Part shown: positions 32,986-41,492 of the stretch, piece by piece | How positions within the stretch are numbered: position 1 is the stretch's first letter | Layout: every line of letters begins with the position of its first letter | NCBI RefSeq assembly: GCF_000328705.1 | Contig: NC_019673.1 | Span: 3,968,001-4,032,000 of the forward strand | Origin: Saccharothrix espanaensis DSM 44229 | Lineage (GTDB): Bacteria; Actinomycetota; Actinomycetes; Mycobacteriales; Pseudonocardiaceae | Direction of reading: 5' to 3' | Length of the DNA stretch: 64,000 bases | Program-made: the position numbers and the translations under genes | The notes under the pieces: generated by a model | Databases searched by the model: none | What the model was told of the DNA's origin: nothing | The model's input: the letters and a program-made list of their open reading frames with translations, nothing else

Positions 32986-34074
32986 TCAGCCCAGGCTGCC
33001 GTACGCGGCCAGCACCAGGTTCATCCCCCGGTCGTCGCCGAGCGGGCCGCGTTCCAGCATCCGGTTCATCGCGTAGGCGACGGTCAGCCGGTTGCCCGGG
33101 TCGACCACGACCAGCGAACCGCCCCAGCCGCCCCACGAGCAGGTGTCGCCGCTGAGCGCGTAGCCCAGGCCGTACCGCATCGGCACGCCCAGCTGGTGGT
33201 CCATGCCCGCGTACTGCTCCTCCAGCACCCTGGCGCACGTCTCCGGCGAGAGCAGGCGCACGCCGTTCATCGTGCCGCCGCAGGCCAGGACCGATTGGAC
33301 GGCCGCCACCGAACGCGCGTTGCCGTGCCCGTTGGCGGACGGCACCTCGGCCCGCCGCCACGCCTCGGTGTTCGCCACGGCGGGGTCGATCTCCGGGTTC
33401 GGCGGGGCGTCGAACAGGGCCGTCGGCGTCGGCCGGGGCCCGCGCTCGGCGGGGATGATCGGCGCGACCCGGTCGTGCGCGGCGAGCCCGATGTGGAAGT
33501 CGGCGCCCAGCGGGCCGGCGACGTCCTCGGCGAAGAACGCGCCCAGGCTGCGGCCGGTGACCCGGTGCACGAGTTCGCCGAGCAGGTAGCCCTGGGTCAG
33601 CGAGTGGTAGCAGCCGACCTCGCCGGCGGGCCAGCGGGTGGGCTGGTCGGCCAGCAGCGCGGCGGCCTTCGGGTGGTCGTAGAGGTCCTCGACGGTGATC
33701 GGGCGGTCCCACGTCGGCAGGCCCGCGGTGTGCGCGAGGACGTGCCGGACCAGGACGGCGTCCTTGCCGTGCGCGGCGAACTCGGGCCAGTGCGCCGCCA
33801 CCGGGCCGTCCAGGTCGAGCGCGCCCCGGTCGGCCAGCACCAGCACGCACAGCGCGGCCATGGTCTTCGTGGTGGACCAGACGTTGACGATCGTGTCGCG
33901 TTCCCACGGGGTGGTGCGGGCCTCGTCGACGTGGCCGCCCCACAGGTCGAGGACGGGCCGGCCGTCCCGGAAGACCGCGAGGGACGCGCCGACGTCGGCG
34001 GTGTCGAGGGTCGCCGCGAACGCGTCGCGGACGGGGGCGAACTGCGGATCGCACGTGCCGTGGACTTCGGCCAT
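32986..34074 (-). CDS. Serine hydrolase of the beta-lactamase/EstB family
   Basis: 362 residues from an ATG (one more in-frame ATG is at 34086). The SxxK nucleophile motif is 'NVWSTTKTMAALCVL' (Ser67, Lys70), followed by 'DGPVAAHWPEFAAHGKDAVL' and 'VRHVLAHTAGLP'. The second motif is the YxS form 'CYHSLTQGYLLG', as in class VIII esterases rather than true beta-lactamases (YxN). 'SWGGWGGSLVVVDPGNRLTV' is the third, glycine-rich strand. No signal peptide is present, so it is an intracellular esterase or amidase. The stop lies about 100 bases from the phytase-like gene. Confidence 0.85.
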   Translation of the reverse strand: MAEVHGTCDPQFAPVRDAFAATLDTADVGASLAVFRDGRPVLDLWGGHVDEARTTPWERDTIVNVWSTTKTMAALCVLVLADRGALDLDGPVAAHWPEFAAHGKDAVLVRHVLAHTAGLPTWDRPITVEDLYDHPKAAALLADQPTRWPAGEVGCYHSLTQGYLLGELVHRVTGRSLGAFFAEDVAGPLGADFHIGLAAHDRVAPIIPAERGPRPTPTALFDAPPNPEIDPAVANTEAWRRAEVPSANGHGNARSVAAVQSVLACGGTMNGVRLLSPETCARVLEEQYAGMDHQLGVPMRYGLGYALSGDTCSWGGWGGSLVVVDPGNRLTVAYAMNRMLERGPLGDDRGMNLVLAAYGSLG

Positions 34075-34134
34075 GCGCGGCAACATAGACCGGGGAAGGT
34101 CCCAGGGGCGAAGCCATTTCCGTAGGCTCGCCCG

Positions 34135-34992
34135 GTGGACCTCCCGCTGCACGAGTCGTCGGCCGCCCTGCTGGACGGACCGGTGCGCGAGCTTCCGGAC
34201 CGGATTGCCGACGAGGTCGCGGGCACCTTGGCCGCACGGCTGGAAATCAGCCCGGGGGAGGTGGACCGGACGGCGCTGCTCGCCGCGGCGGTCGCGGAGG
34301 CCGAGCGGCTGTCGGACATCGTGGTGCGACCGGAACACCTGGTGCTGGCGTGGGTGCGGATGATGGGCGGGCCGGTCGCGCGGGCGCGCGAAACGCTCCA
34401 GGAAGTCATGGCGGAACGGGCGCACCGCGACTACGAGAACCTTTCGCACGTCCCACGTCCGACTCCACCCCGTCTGGTGCTGGTGGCCGGGATCCCGGGC
34501 ACCGGGAAGAGCACGCTCGCCGAAGCGCTGGCGTGGCCGTTGCGCGCCCCGGTGTTCTCGATGGACTGGCACCTGGGCGCGCTCGTGCCGTTCGGGGTGC
34601 TGCGCGAGGACAACGCGGTTCCGCTGGCCGAGGTCAACCTGACCGCCGCCGCCGCACGTCAGCTGCGGTTGGGGCTGGACGTGATCGTGGACGCGACCGG
34701 GCACCGCGCGCAGACCCGGTCGCGCTGGCGGGCGTTGGCCACGAAGCTCGGCGGCGTGTTCGTCGGCGTGGAGTGCGTGTGCTCGGACGAGCGCGTGCAG
34801 CGCACGCGGGTCGAGGGGCGGGCGCGCGGGATCCCCGGTTGGCACCCGACCGTGTCGTGGGAGCACGTCCAGCGGATGAGGTCCCTGTGGGAGCCGTGGG
34901 ACGAGCCGCACCTGGTGGTCGACTCGGCCGTCGACCCACCGGCCGAAGCTGTGGAGAAGGTGTTGGCACGCCTGGGTTTCAGAGCCGGGTGA
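34135..34992 (+). CDS. P-loop kinase/ATPase with N-terminal helical domain
   Basis: 285 residues from a GTG. The Walker A loop is 'VLVAGIPGTGKSTLAEALAW' (about residues 120-135); 'VFSMDWHLGALVPFG' and 'DVIVDATGHRAQTRSRWRAL' follow as in small-molecule kinases of the zeta-toxin/AAA_33 type. The lid-like basic helix is 'DERVQRTRVEGRARGIPGW'. The first 110 residues are a separate helical domain ('AVAEAERLSDIVVRPEHLVL', Clp-N-like in feel). The substrate is unknown. Its 3' end overlaps the convergent phosphatase gene by 14 bases. Confidence 0.8.
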   Translation: MDLPLHESSAALLDGPVRELPDRIADEVAGTLAARLEISPGEVDRTALLAAAVAEAERLSDIVVRPEHLVLAWVRMMGGPVARARETLQEVMAERAHRDYENLSHVPRPTPPRLVLVAGIPGTGKSTLAEALAWPLRAPVFSMDWHLGALVPFGVLREDNAVPLAEVNLTAAAARQLRLGLDVIVDATGHRAQTRSRWRALATKLGGVFVGVECVCSDERVQRTRVEGRARGIPGWHPTVSWEHVQRMRSLWEPWDEPHLVVDSAVDPPAEAVEKVLARLGFRAG

Positions 34993-35743
34993 GGGTCTGC
35001 ACCAAGGCGGTGTGGGTGTCCGGGTCGGCTGCCGCGACGAGGCCGTGCGGGCCGGTGTGCAGTGGGCCGCCCGCGATGCCCGTGACCACGCAGCCCGCCG
35101 CCTCGCACAGCGCGATCGCGCTGGTGAAGTGCACGCTGTCGCGCAGGTCGCCGGCCGTCACGTAGGCCGCCCGCCGGCCGCTCGCCACCCAGGCCAGGGC
35201 CAGCGTCGTGGAGAACACGCGGGGCTGGAACGCGGTGGTGAACGCGTTGTCGGCGAGCATCCCGAGCACCGCCTGGTCCGGTACGTCCAGGTTCACGTCG
35301 ACCAGCCGGCTCGACGGGTCGGGGCGCAGCGGCTCGTCGCCCGCCACCCGCACCCGCGCCACCTCGCCGTCGGTCCAGAACACCTCGCCGCTGAACGGGT
35401 CCGCGACCGCCGCCGCGACCACCCCGGGCCCGACCCGCAGTGCCACGTTCACCGCCGCCAACGGCGTGCGCGCGGCGTAGTTCACGGTGCCGCACAACGG
35501 GTCCACCAGCCACACCCGGCCGGACCCGGGCACCGTGCCGCCGGTCTCCTCGCCGACGAAGGCGTCCGCCGGGCGCGCGTCGGCCAGCACCGCCGTGATC
35601 GCCCGCTCGGCGGCGAGGTCCGCCGACGTGGCGAAGTCGACGCCGGACTCGGCGAACCGCTCCAGCTCGCCGCCGAACCGGGACCGGACCTCGGACGCGC
35701 CGGCCACGGCCGCGCGGATCGCCACTTCGACGTCGGATTCCAC
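34979..35743 (-). CDS. Inositol-monophosphatase-like protein with altered metal site
   Basis: 254 residues. The IMPase fold is recognisable: 'VDFATSADLAAERAITAVLA', 'FVGEETGG' (Glu65, Glu66) and 'VWLVDPLCGTVNYAARTPLA'. In the canonical motif DPxDGTxN the second Asp binds Mg2+; here it is Cys84 (codon TGC). The C-terminal WDxAAG motif is also altered, to 'GDLRDSVHFTSAIALCEAAG'. Both changes weaken the usual three-metal mechanism, so this may be a sugar-phosphate phosphatase with reduced metal use, or a binding protein. Similar DPLCGT forms may define an actinobacterial subfamily. Confidence 0.78.
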   Translation of the reverse strand: MESDVEVAIRAAVAGASEVRSRFGGELERFAESGVDFATSADLAAERAITAVLADARPADAFVGEETGGTVPGSGRVWLVDPLCGTVNYAARTPLAAVNVALRVGPGVVAAAVADPFSGEVFWTDGEVARVRVAGDEPLRPDPSSRLVDVNLDVPDQAVLGMLADNAFTTAFQPRVFSTTLALAWVASGRRAAYVTAGDLRDSVHFTSAIALCEAAGCVVTGIAGGPLHTGPHGLVAAADPDTHTALVQTLTRL

Positions 35744-35805
35744 GTCACCGACGCTACCGGGTCACCGCCGCCGGCTCTCCGCCGAGATGTGCCTGCCGGT
35801 GATCG

Positions 35806-36768
35806 TCAGCCCGCGGACCGGGGCTTGATGAGCGGCACGTCCCGCACCGACTCCCGGAACCCGACGCTGAAGTACAGGCCGCGCGCCTTGGGGTGGCCCG
35901 GCGCGCCCAGGCAGGCGACCGTCGCGTGCCCGGCCCCGGCCGCCCGTGCCAGGTGCATCCCGTGCAGCAGCAGCGCCCTGCCCAACCCCAGCCGCCGGTA
36001 GCCCGGGTGCGTCCCGACCGGCTCGAACTCGACGGTCTTGTTCGCCTCGTCCAGCCACATGATCGCGGAGGCCGCCATCGTCCCGTCCGGTGCCTCGACC
36101 AGGACGTGCAGGTCGGCGCGGTAGGCCGGCACCCGCCGGACGCCCTCGTAGGCGGCGGCCGTGTACGTCGAGGGCGCCCAGGCGTCGAGGTGGGCTTGGA
36201 CGGCGGCCTCCGGCCCGGCCTCATCGGCGGTGCGGAACCGGAACCCCTCGGGCAGCACGGGCTGTTCCACGTCGGTGAGGTCGCGTTCGGTGAGCATGGT
36301 CCACGAACCGGTGTCGCCGAGCGCGTCGGGGTCGGTGCGGTAGCCGTGCGCCGCCCACCGCTCCAGGCCGAACTCGTCGGCGGCGCTCGGCAGCACCGTG
36401 CGCTCGACGTCCCCCGCCGTGCGGTCGAACCAGTCGATCACCTCGTCGACCAGCCCGGCGTGGTCGGGGTGGACCTGGTAGGCAAGGTAGGCACCGGTGA
36501 CGTCCTTGACCGACCCGTCGTTGCGCCGCAACCGGTGCGGGAGGTACGTCCAGCCCCACGCGACCAGCTCGCCGTCGGCGAACCACAGCCGACGCGGCCA
36601 GCCCGCGCCGTGCTCGGCGTGCCCCTTGCCCCAGATCCAGGCCAGCTCGCCGTACGACGCGTCACTGTTCACCAGCTCCGGCCGCACGGCGGTGACCCGC
36701 TGCGCCAACCCTTGCATGAGCCGCACGTCCGCCGCGGTCACGAGCTCGACGTTCCCCATAGCGGTCAC
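35806..36768 (-). CDS. GNAT-family N-acetyltransferase
   Basis: 320 residues from a GTG (MTAMGNVELV; an ATG three codons later is equally possible). It contains two GNAT-like halves. The C-terminal one has the acetyl-CoA loop 'EPVGTHPGYRRLGLGRALLL' (motif A, RxxGxG/A) and 'LGAPGHPKARGLYFSVGFRE' (motif B). The N-terminal half ('EVIDWFDRTAGDVERTVLP') is degenerate and probably structural. Double GNATs of this size acetylate antibiotics, mycothiol or protein amines. The substrate is unknown. It is 62 bases from the phosphatase gene on the same strand. Confidence 0.85.
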   Translation of the reverse strand: MTAMGNVELVTAADVRLMQGLAQRVTAVRPELVNSDASYGELAWIWGKGHAEHGAGWPRRLWFADGELVAWGWTYLPHRLRRNDGSVKDVTGAYLAYQVHPDHAGLVDEVIDWFDRTAGDVERTVLPSAADEFGLERWAAHGYRTDPDALGDTGSWTMLTERDLTDVEQPVLPEGFRFRTADEAGPEAAVQAHLDAWAPSTYTAAAYEGVRRVPAYRADLHVLVEAPDGTMAASAIMWLDEANKTVEFEPVGTHPGYRRLGLGRALLLHGMHLARAAGAGHATVACLGAPGHPKARGLYFSVGFRESVRDVPLIKPRSAG

Positions 36769-36981
36769 TGTGGCAGGACGCCACCGAACCGTCGAACCGT
36801 TTACGGCACGTGGTCGTGCTCGTCATTTGACGTCCGTCGACCGCGGAGTGTGCGGGATGACGCCGGCCTTCTTGACGACCGGGTGGGCCATGTGGCCGGG
36901 CCGGCGGGCGACGATCCGGGTGCCCGCCGTCCGCACCGACGCGTCCGGGCCCTCGGCGCGAGTTCCAGGGGTGATGCGGTG

Positions 36982-39900
36982 TCAGGAACGTGCGCCCAAG
37001 CCCCGGCGGGACGGTTTCGGGGGTGGGGGTGGGTCGTCCGTCGCCAGTGCGTCGTAGGCGGCCAGCCAGCCCGTGGCGCGGTAGTCGCCTCGGCGGGTGA
37101 ACACGGCTACGCCCTTGTCCGGGTCGTCCGGGGTGTCCGTGTCGGGGTAGCGGACGTCGGTGTCGGCCTTCGTCGGGGTGGGCGGGCCGTAGTGCTTGCC
37201 GTGCCAGGGGACGGCCGTCGCGGCGACGGTGCCGGCCACCGACGCGTGGTCGCCGTGCGCGGTCAGCGCGGCGGTGGTGGCGCGTTCGCGCAGCAGGGCC
37301 GTGTAACCGGCCTGGTCGAGTTCGCAGCCCGCCGGCGGCCGGCCGGGTTTCCAGTCCGGCGAGCGCACGCCGCGGGCCACCGCCGAGTGCCACATCCGCG
37401 GCACCAGGTCGTGCGACCGGGCCCGGGTCGCCATCTGCTCGCACAGCCACAGCAGCCGGCCCGCGCCGCGCCGGGGCGCCAGCCGCCGCCAGCGGACCCG
37501 CTGGTCCAGGTCCGCCGCGACGATCGCGATCCACGGGTGCACGGTGCCCAGCACGCCCTGCGCCGCCAGCCACGACAGGTAGCGCGGGGCCTGCTCGAAC
37601 ACCGGGTACAGGGTGGACAGCGGGATGCCCGCGGCGACCCGCCGGCCCTGGCCGGTGAACAGGTGCGGCGAGCGGGCCGCCAGCAGCAGCGCGGCGCGGG
37701 CCAGGTCGCCCGGCGCGGTGGTGGTCTGCGAGCCCAGGCCCTTGACCGACGCGGTGTGGGTGATCTGCGAGGTGCGCCCGCCGGCCTTGATCGCGGTGGC
37801 CACCGCCGTCCGCACCTGGTCGGGCACCGCGATGGCGGCCAGGTCCCGGACCGCGACCGACAGCACCAGGGTCAGCGCGTCCTCGGCGGCGTCCGGGTCC
37901 GGCGGCGTCGGCAGCAGGCCCAGCGCGTACCGCAGTCGGTGGCCGGCGTGCGTGGACACCATCATCCGCGCGGTCAGCCGGCCCAGGTCGGTGATCGCCA
38001 GGCCACCGTCCGGCCGGGCCGCGAGGTGGCCCTCGGCCACCAGGAACGCCACCGCGTCCTGCACCGGCTGCGCCGCGTCGTCGCCCTGCGCGTGGGCCAG
38101 CGTCTCCACCCACCACGCCTCGGCGTCGGCGTGGCTGGTGATCCGGCCCTGCAGCACCTCGGCCAGCACGTGGTCGGGCAGGCTCTCGTGGATCCGGGAG
38201 TAGACCGAGTAGCCCGCCACCAGCCGGGCCTGCCAGCCGGCCCGCTGGTGCTCGTCGACCACCAGGTAGGACCAGCCCTCGGTCTCGCCCGCGCCGATCC
38301 GCCCGGCCCGGCCGAACATCTGCAGCACCATCGAGGTGTCCATCGGCTCGCCGCCGACCGTGGTGTCGCGCACGATCACCGCGCGGGCGGGCAGGTTGAC
38401 GCCCGCCGCGACGGTCGAGGTGGCGACCAGCACGTCGGCCTGGCGTTCCCGGAAGGCGCGCTCGGCGGCGTGCTTGTGCTCGTAGTCGGCGTAGTGCAGC
38501 CGGACGCCGACGTCCGCGCACACCTTCGTGAGGCCGTCGACGTCGTCGGCCGCCACCGTGTGCACGGGCGCGCCGCGTTCGGCGGCGATCGCCATCGCGG
38601 TCGAGCGCACGTTCCGCTTGGAGCCGCAGAACACCAGCACGCTGCCCTGGTCGGCGGTGTGCCGGGTGGTCAGGTCGACCACGACCTGTTCGCGCAGCCG
38701 GGCGTTGGCCGCGAACCCCGACCCGGCCGGCACGGTCGGCAGCTGCCAGGTCACCCGCGACGGCCGCCAGGTCGTCGCCACCAGGTCGGCCTCCAGCCAC
38801 TCGGCGACCTCGGCGGCGTTGGACACCGTCGCCGACAGGCCCACGATCCGCACCGGCGAGTCCGCGCCGCGCACCCGGGCCAGCAGCGCCTCCAGCAGCG
38901 CGCCCCGGCCGGGCGTGCCGAGCAGGTGGATCTCGTCCACCACCAGGCAGCCGACCTCGCCGAGCGCGGCTTGCAGCGACGCGGCCCGGCAGATCGCCTC
39001 GAACTTCTCGGTGGTGGCCACCCACAGGTCGGCGGCCCGGACCCGTTCGACGTCCACCGCGTACTCGCCGGAGAGCCGTTCGACCCGCAGGCCCCGCGCG
39101 CGCCAGGTCTCCAGCTCGCGGTCCAGCTCGTCGGTCAGCGAGCGCTGCGGGACCAGCCAGGCGGCCTTGCGGCCCTCCTGGAGGATGGTGCGCAGCACGG
39201 CCAGCATGCCGATCGCGGTCTTGCCCGCCCCGGTGGGCGCGGTGATCAGCAGGTGCGCGTCGTCGTCGAGGATGTGCGGCGCGGCCTGCGCCTGGGCGGG
39301 GTTGAACACCGGGAACGGCAGGAACGGCAGCCACTCGGCGGGCACGAACCGGTCCACCGGGGTCGGGTCGGGCGCGTCGCGCGGGGCGTCGTCGTGCAGG
39401 TCCCAGAGCAGGCCGTAGGCCAACCGCGCGGCGAGCGCCCGGTCGCCGTCGACCGGTTCGCAGCGGTCGGGGACGATGCCGCCGACCTCGGACAGCCACG
39501 CGGTGGCCCGGAGGTGGTCGCCGTCGCCGGCCACCGTCTCCTGCTCCAGCCAGTACCGGACCGACCGGTGCTCGACGCCCTCCTGGGTGAGCAGCGCGCG
39601 CAGCCCGTCGAACTCCGCGCGGTCGGGCATGATCACCCGTCCGCCGGTCACGCCGGGCGGTGGTTTGAGCGTCGGGTCGGTGGTCTTGGCCCACCAGACC
39701 GGGCCCACGTCGTCGACCAGGTGCGCGGGCAGCAGGGGAGGTTCCTCGCCCGGCGCGGTCGGGACCGCCTCGGAGCCGGCCAGGATGGACCGGATGCGGG
39801 CCGCCATGACCGTGGTCGACATCCGCCGGACCGGTCGCGCGGCGGGTTGCGGCGCGACCTCCTCGGCGGGCTCGGCTTCCGGGGGCTGTTCGACGGGAGC

Positions 39901-40410
39901 CGCGGCAGGCGGCCCCGTCGGCGGCGCTGAAGAGGGTGTTGAAGAGGGCGCTGGAAGGAGCGCTGTCGGGGGCTTCGGGGCCGGCCGCCGGCGCGGGGGC
40001 GGCGGCTCGACGGGCGTTTCCGGCGCGGGCCGCTCCCGGACCGGTGCGACGACCTCCTGGGCGAGCGCCGCCAACTGCGCGTCCTCGGCCGCCCGCCGGG
40101 CCACCGCCTCCGGGCGCAGCTCGCCGAGCACGGACCGTTGCGACAGCTGCAACTCGCGCAACGTGAACGACGCCGGGCAGGTCGCGCACACCACGGCCGC
40201 CTGCAACTGCTGCTTGCCCCGGTGCGGGTGCGCCCGGTACAGGCCGTACAACCGGCCGGCGCAGGTCGGGCAGGGCTTCTCGACCGGGATCGGGGACCAC
40301 TGCCAGCCGGGTTCGTCGTACCGGGCGATGGCGGCGGCGGGCCGGACACCCCACCGCGCTTCGACCACGCCCGCGACCGACGTGTCGACCTGCGGTGACC
40401 CGCGAACCAC
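36982..40410 (-). CDS. Large Ski2/Hel308-like DEAD/H helicase with zinc ribbon
   Basis: 1142 residues from a GTG. A four-Cys zinc ribbon opens the chain (Cys47, Cys50, Cys75, Cys78: 'EKPCPTCAGRLYGL' and 'VVCATCPAS'). A long Pro-rich linker (about 130-200) and an uncharacterised domain follow. The SF2 helicase core has Walker A 'LLITAPTGAGKTAIGMLAVL' (about 385-395), DExH box 'LVVDEIHLLGTPGRG' (about 490), motif III 'VGLSATVSNAAEVAEWL', motif V 'VLVATSTVAAGVNLPARAVI' and motif VI 'LQMFGRAGRIGAG', all of the Ski2/Brr2/Hel308 type. A winged-helix and Sec63-like C-terminal region follows. It probably unwinds RNA or branched DNA; neighbours give no pathway. Confidence 0.85.
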   Translation of the reverse strand: MVRGSPQVDTSVAGVVEARWGVRPAAAIARYDEPGWQWSPIPVEKPCPTCAGRLYGLYRAHPHRGKQQLQAAVVCATCPASFTLRELQLSQRSVLGELRPEAVARRAAEDAQLAALAQEVVAPVRERPAPETPVEPPPPRRRPAPKPPTALLPAPSSTPSSAPPTGPPAAAPVEQPPEAEPAEEVAPQPAARPVRRMSTTVMAARIRSILAGSEAVPTAPGEEPPLLPAHLVDDVGPVWWAKTTDPTLKPPPGVTGGRVIMPDRAEFDGLRALLTQEGVEHRSVRYWLEQETVAGDGDHLRATAWLSEVGGIVPDRCEPVDGDRALAARLAYGLLWDLHDDAPRDAPDPTPVDRFVPAEWLPFLPFPVFNPAQAQAAPHILDDDAHLLITAPTGAGKTAIGMLAVLRTILQEGRKAAWLVPQRSLTDELDRELETWRARGLRVERLSGEYAVDVERVRAADLWVATTEKFEAICRAASLQAALGEVGCLVVDEIHLLGTPGRGALLEALLARVRGADSPVRIVGLSATVSNAAEVAEWLEADLVATTWRPSRVTWQLPTVPAGSGFAANARLREQVVVDLTTRHTADQGSVLVFCGSKRNVRSTAMAIAAERGAPVHTVAADDVDGLTKVCADVGVRLHYADYEHKHAAERAFRERQADVLVATSTVAAGVNLPARAVIVRDTTVGGEPMDTSMVLQMFGRAGRIGAGETEGWSYLVVDEHQRAGWQARLVAGYSVYSRIHESLPDHVLAEVLQGRITSHADAEAWWVETLAHAQGDDAAQPVQDAVAFLVAEGHLAARPDGGLAITDLGRLTARMMVSTHAGHRLRYALGLLPTPPDPDAAEDALTLVLSVAVRDLAAIAVPDQVRTAVATAIKAGGRTSQITHTASVKGLGSQTTTAPGDLARAALLLAARSPHLFTGQGRRVAAGIPLSTLYPVFEQAPRYLSWLAAQGVLGTVHPWIAIVAADLDQRVRWRRLAPRRGAGRLLWLCEQMATRARSHDLVPRMWHSAVARGVRSPDWKPGRPPAGCELDQAGYTALLRERATTAALTAHGDHASVAGTVAATAVPWHGKHYGPPTPTKADTDVRYPDTDTPDDPDKGVAVFTRRGDYRATGWLAAYDALATDDPPPPPKPSRRGLGARS

Positions 40411-40513
40411 TACACGCCTCCACTACGCCCCGGTGAGCACGCGATGCTAACCCGATCCGCCCGGTCGGCGCAGACGGGCGCGACCGCCGCCCGGCCTGAC
40501 GGGCCGGCGCGGG

Positions 40514-41422
40514 TCAGGCCCGCTGGTAGCGCACCGCGGTGCCGGTCCGGGTCCGGGTGAGCATGCCGGCCCGGTGCAGCCGGCCCAGGTGGTAGGACAC
40601 CGTCGACTGCGCGAGGTGGTGCCGGCGGGCCAGTTCCGCCGTCGTGCGCGGGGTCTCCAGGTCCAGCAGCAGGGCGTTGCGGGTGTGGCCGAGCACGCCC
40701 GCCAGGTCGTGGTCGGTCGCCGTGGCCGGGTAGACCAGGTGCACCGGGCGGATCCCCAGCGGGTCGACGCCGACGCCGACGTGGCCCGCCAGCGTCGAGG
40801 GCAGGAGCAGCAGGCCGGTGGTCGCCCGGACGTCCCGGTCGAACGGGCGGCTCACCTCCAGCGCGCCGCCCGCCCACCGGGTCCCGCCGTCCAGCCCGCC
40901 GAGCACCGCGCCCAGGCCCTCGCGGGCGGCGGTGCGGGCCCGCCGGTCGACGTCGGCCTCCAGCCGGCGGTGCACCGCCGGCCACCGGGGCGAGAGGAAC
41001 TCCGCCCAGAACCGGGCCAGCTCGTCGGCGGCCCGGTGCGCGAAGTGCGCCTCGCCGCGCTCCAGGAAGTCCAGCACCGGGCGCGGTCGGGGTCCCGAAG
41101 GCAGTCGCCCGCGCACCCACCCGGCGACCTCGGCGGCCACCTGCTCCGGCGCGGCCGTCGCCACGGCGTGCAACTCCTGCTCCACGTCGGCGTCGTACCC
41201 CGCGGGCAGCGGGTTGAGGAAGTCCGGCACGTACCCGCCGTGCTCCAGGAAACCGGCCAGCAGCCGCAGGTCGTGGCGCACGACGGTGTCCCGCGCGGCC
41301 CGCGCCCAGCGCGCGTCGCGGTTGCCCTGCCACTGGTTGAGCACGGTGCCGATCTCCATCAGCGGGGACAGCCCGAACCGCGCCGACGCCAGTGCCGGCG
41401 CGGACAGCTCGATCCTGATCAT
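40514..41422 (-). CDS. ArsR-type regulator with N-terminal DUF5937 domain
   Basis: 302 residues from an ATG with GGAGGG 3-4 bases upstream. The C-terminal winged helix is an ArsR type: 'LGHTRNALLLDLETPRTTAE' and 'LARRHHLAQSTVSYHLGRLH', then 'RAGMLTRTRTGTAVRY' as the wing. The N-terminal 200 residues match DUF5937 ('IELSAPALASARFGLSPLME', 'DVEQELHAVATAAPEQVAAE'), which probably senses a ligand. No Cys pair for metal binding is seen. A TTCGA-TCGAA inverted repeat in its promoter fits autoregulation. It diverges from the secreted propeller gene. Confidence 0.87.
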   Translation of the reverse strand: MIRIELSAPALASARFGLSPLMEIGTVLNQWQGNRDARWARAARDTVVRHDLRLLAGFLEHGGYVPDFLNPLPAGYDADVEQELHAVATAAPEQVAAEVAGWVRGRLPSGPRPRPVLDFLERGEAHFAHRAADELARFWAEFLSPRWPAVHRRLEADVDRRARTAAREGLGAVLGGLDGGTRWAGGALEVSRPFDRDVRATTGLLLLPSTLAGHVGVGVDPLGIRPVHLVYPATATDHDLAGVLGHTRNALLLDLETPRTTAELARRHHLAQSTVSYHLGRLHRAGMLTRTRTGTAVRYQRA

Positions 41423-41436
41423 CGACCCTCCAGAGG

Positions 41437-41452
41437 TTCGATTGTGCTCGAA
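41437..41452. promoter_or_regulatory. Possible operator for the DUF5937 ArsR regulator
   Basis: ttcga-ttgtgc-tcgaa is a 5-bp inverted repeat with a 6-base spacer in the short gap between the ArsR gene and the divergent secreted-protein gene. Position and length fit an ArsR-type site, but the arms are short. Confidence 0.4.
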
Positions 41453-41492
41453 AACGTGGAGCGGTGATCCGCCGAACGGGGACGATGGCGCG

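Noticed and set aside
32986..34074. True beta-lactamase resistance gene
   Set aside because: The second motif is YxS, there is no signal peptide, and the sequence fits EstB-type esterases better.
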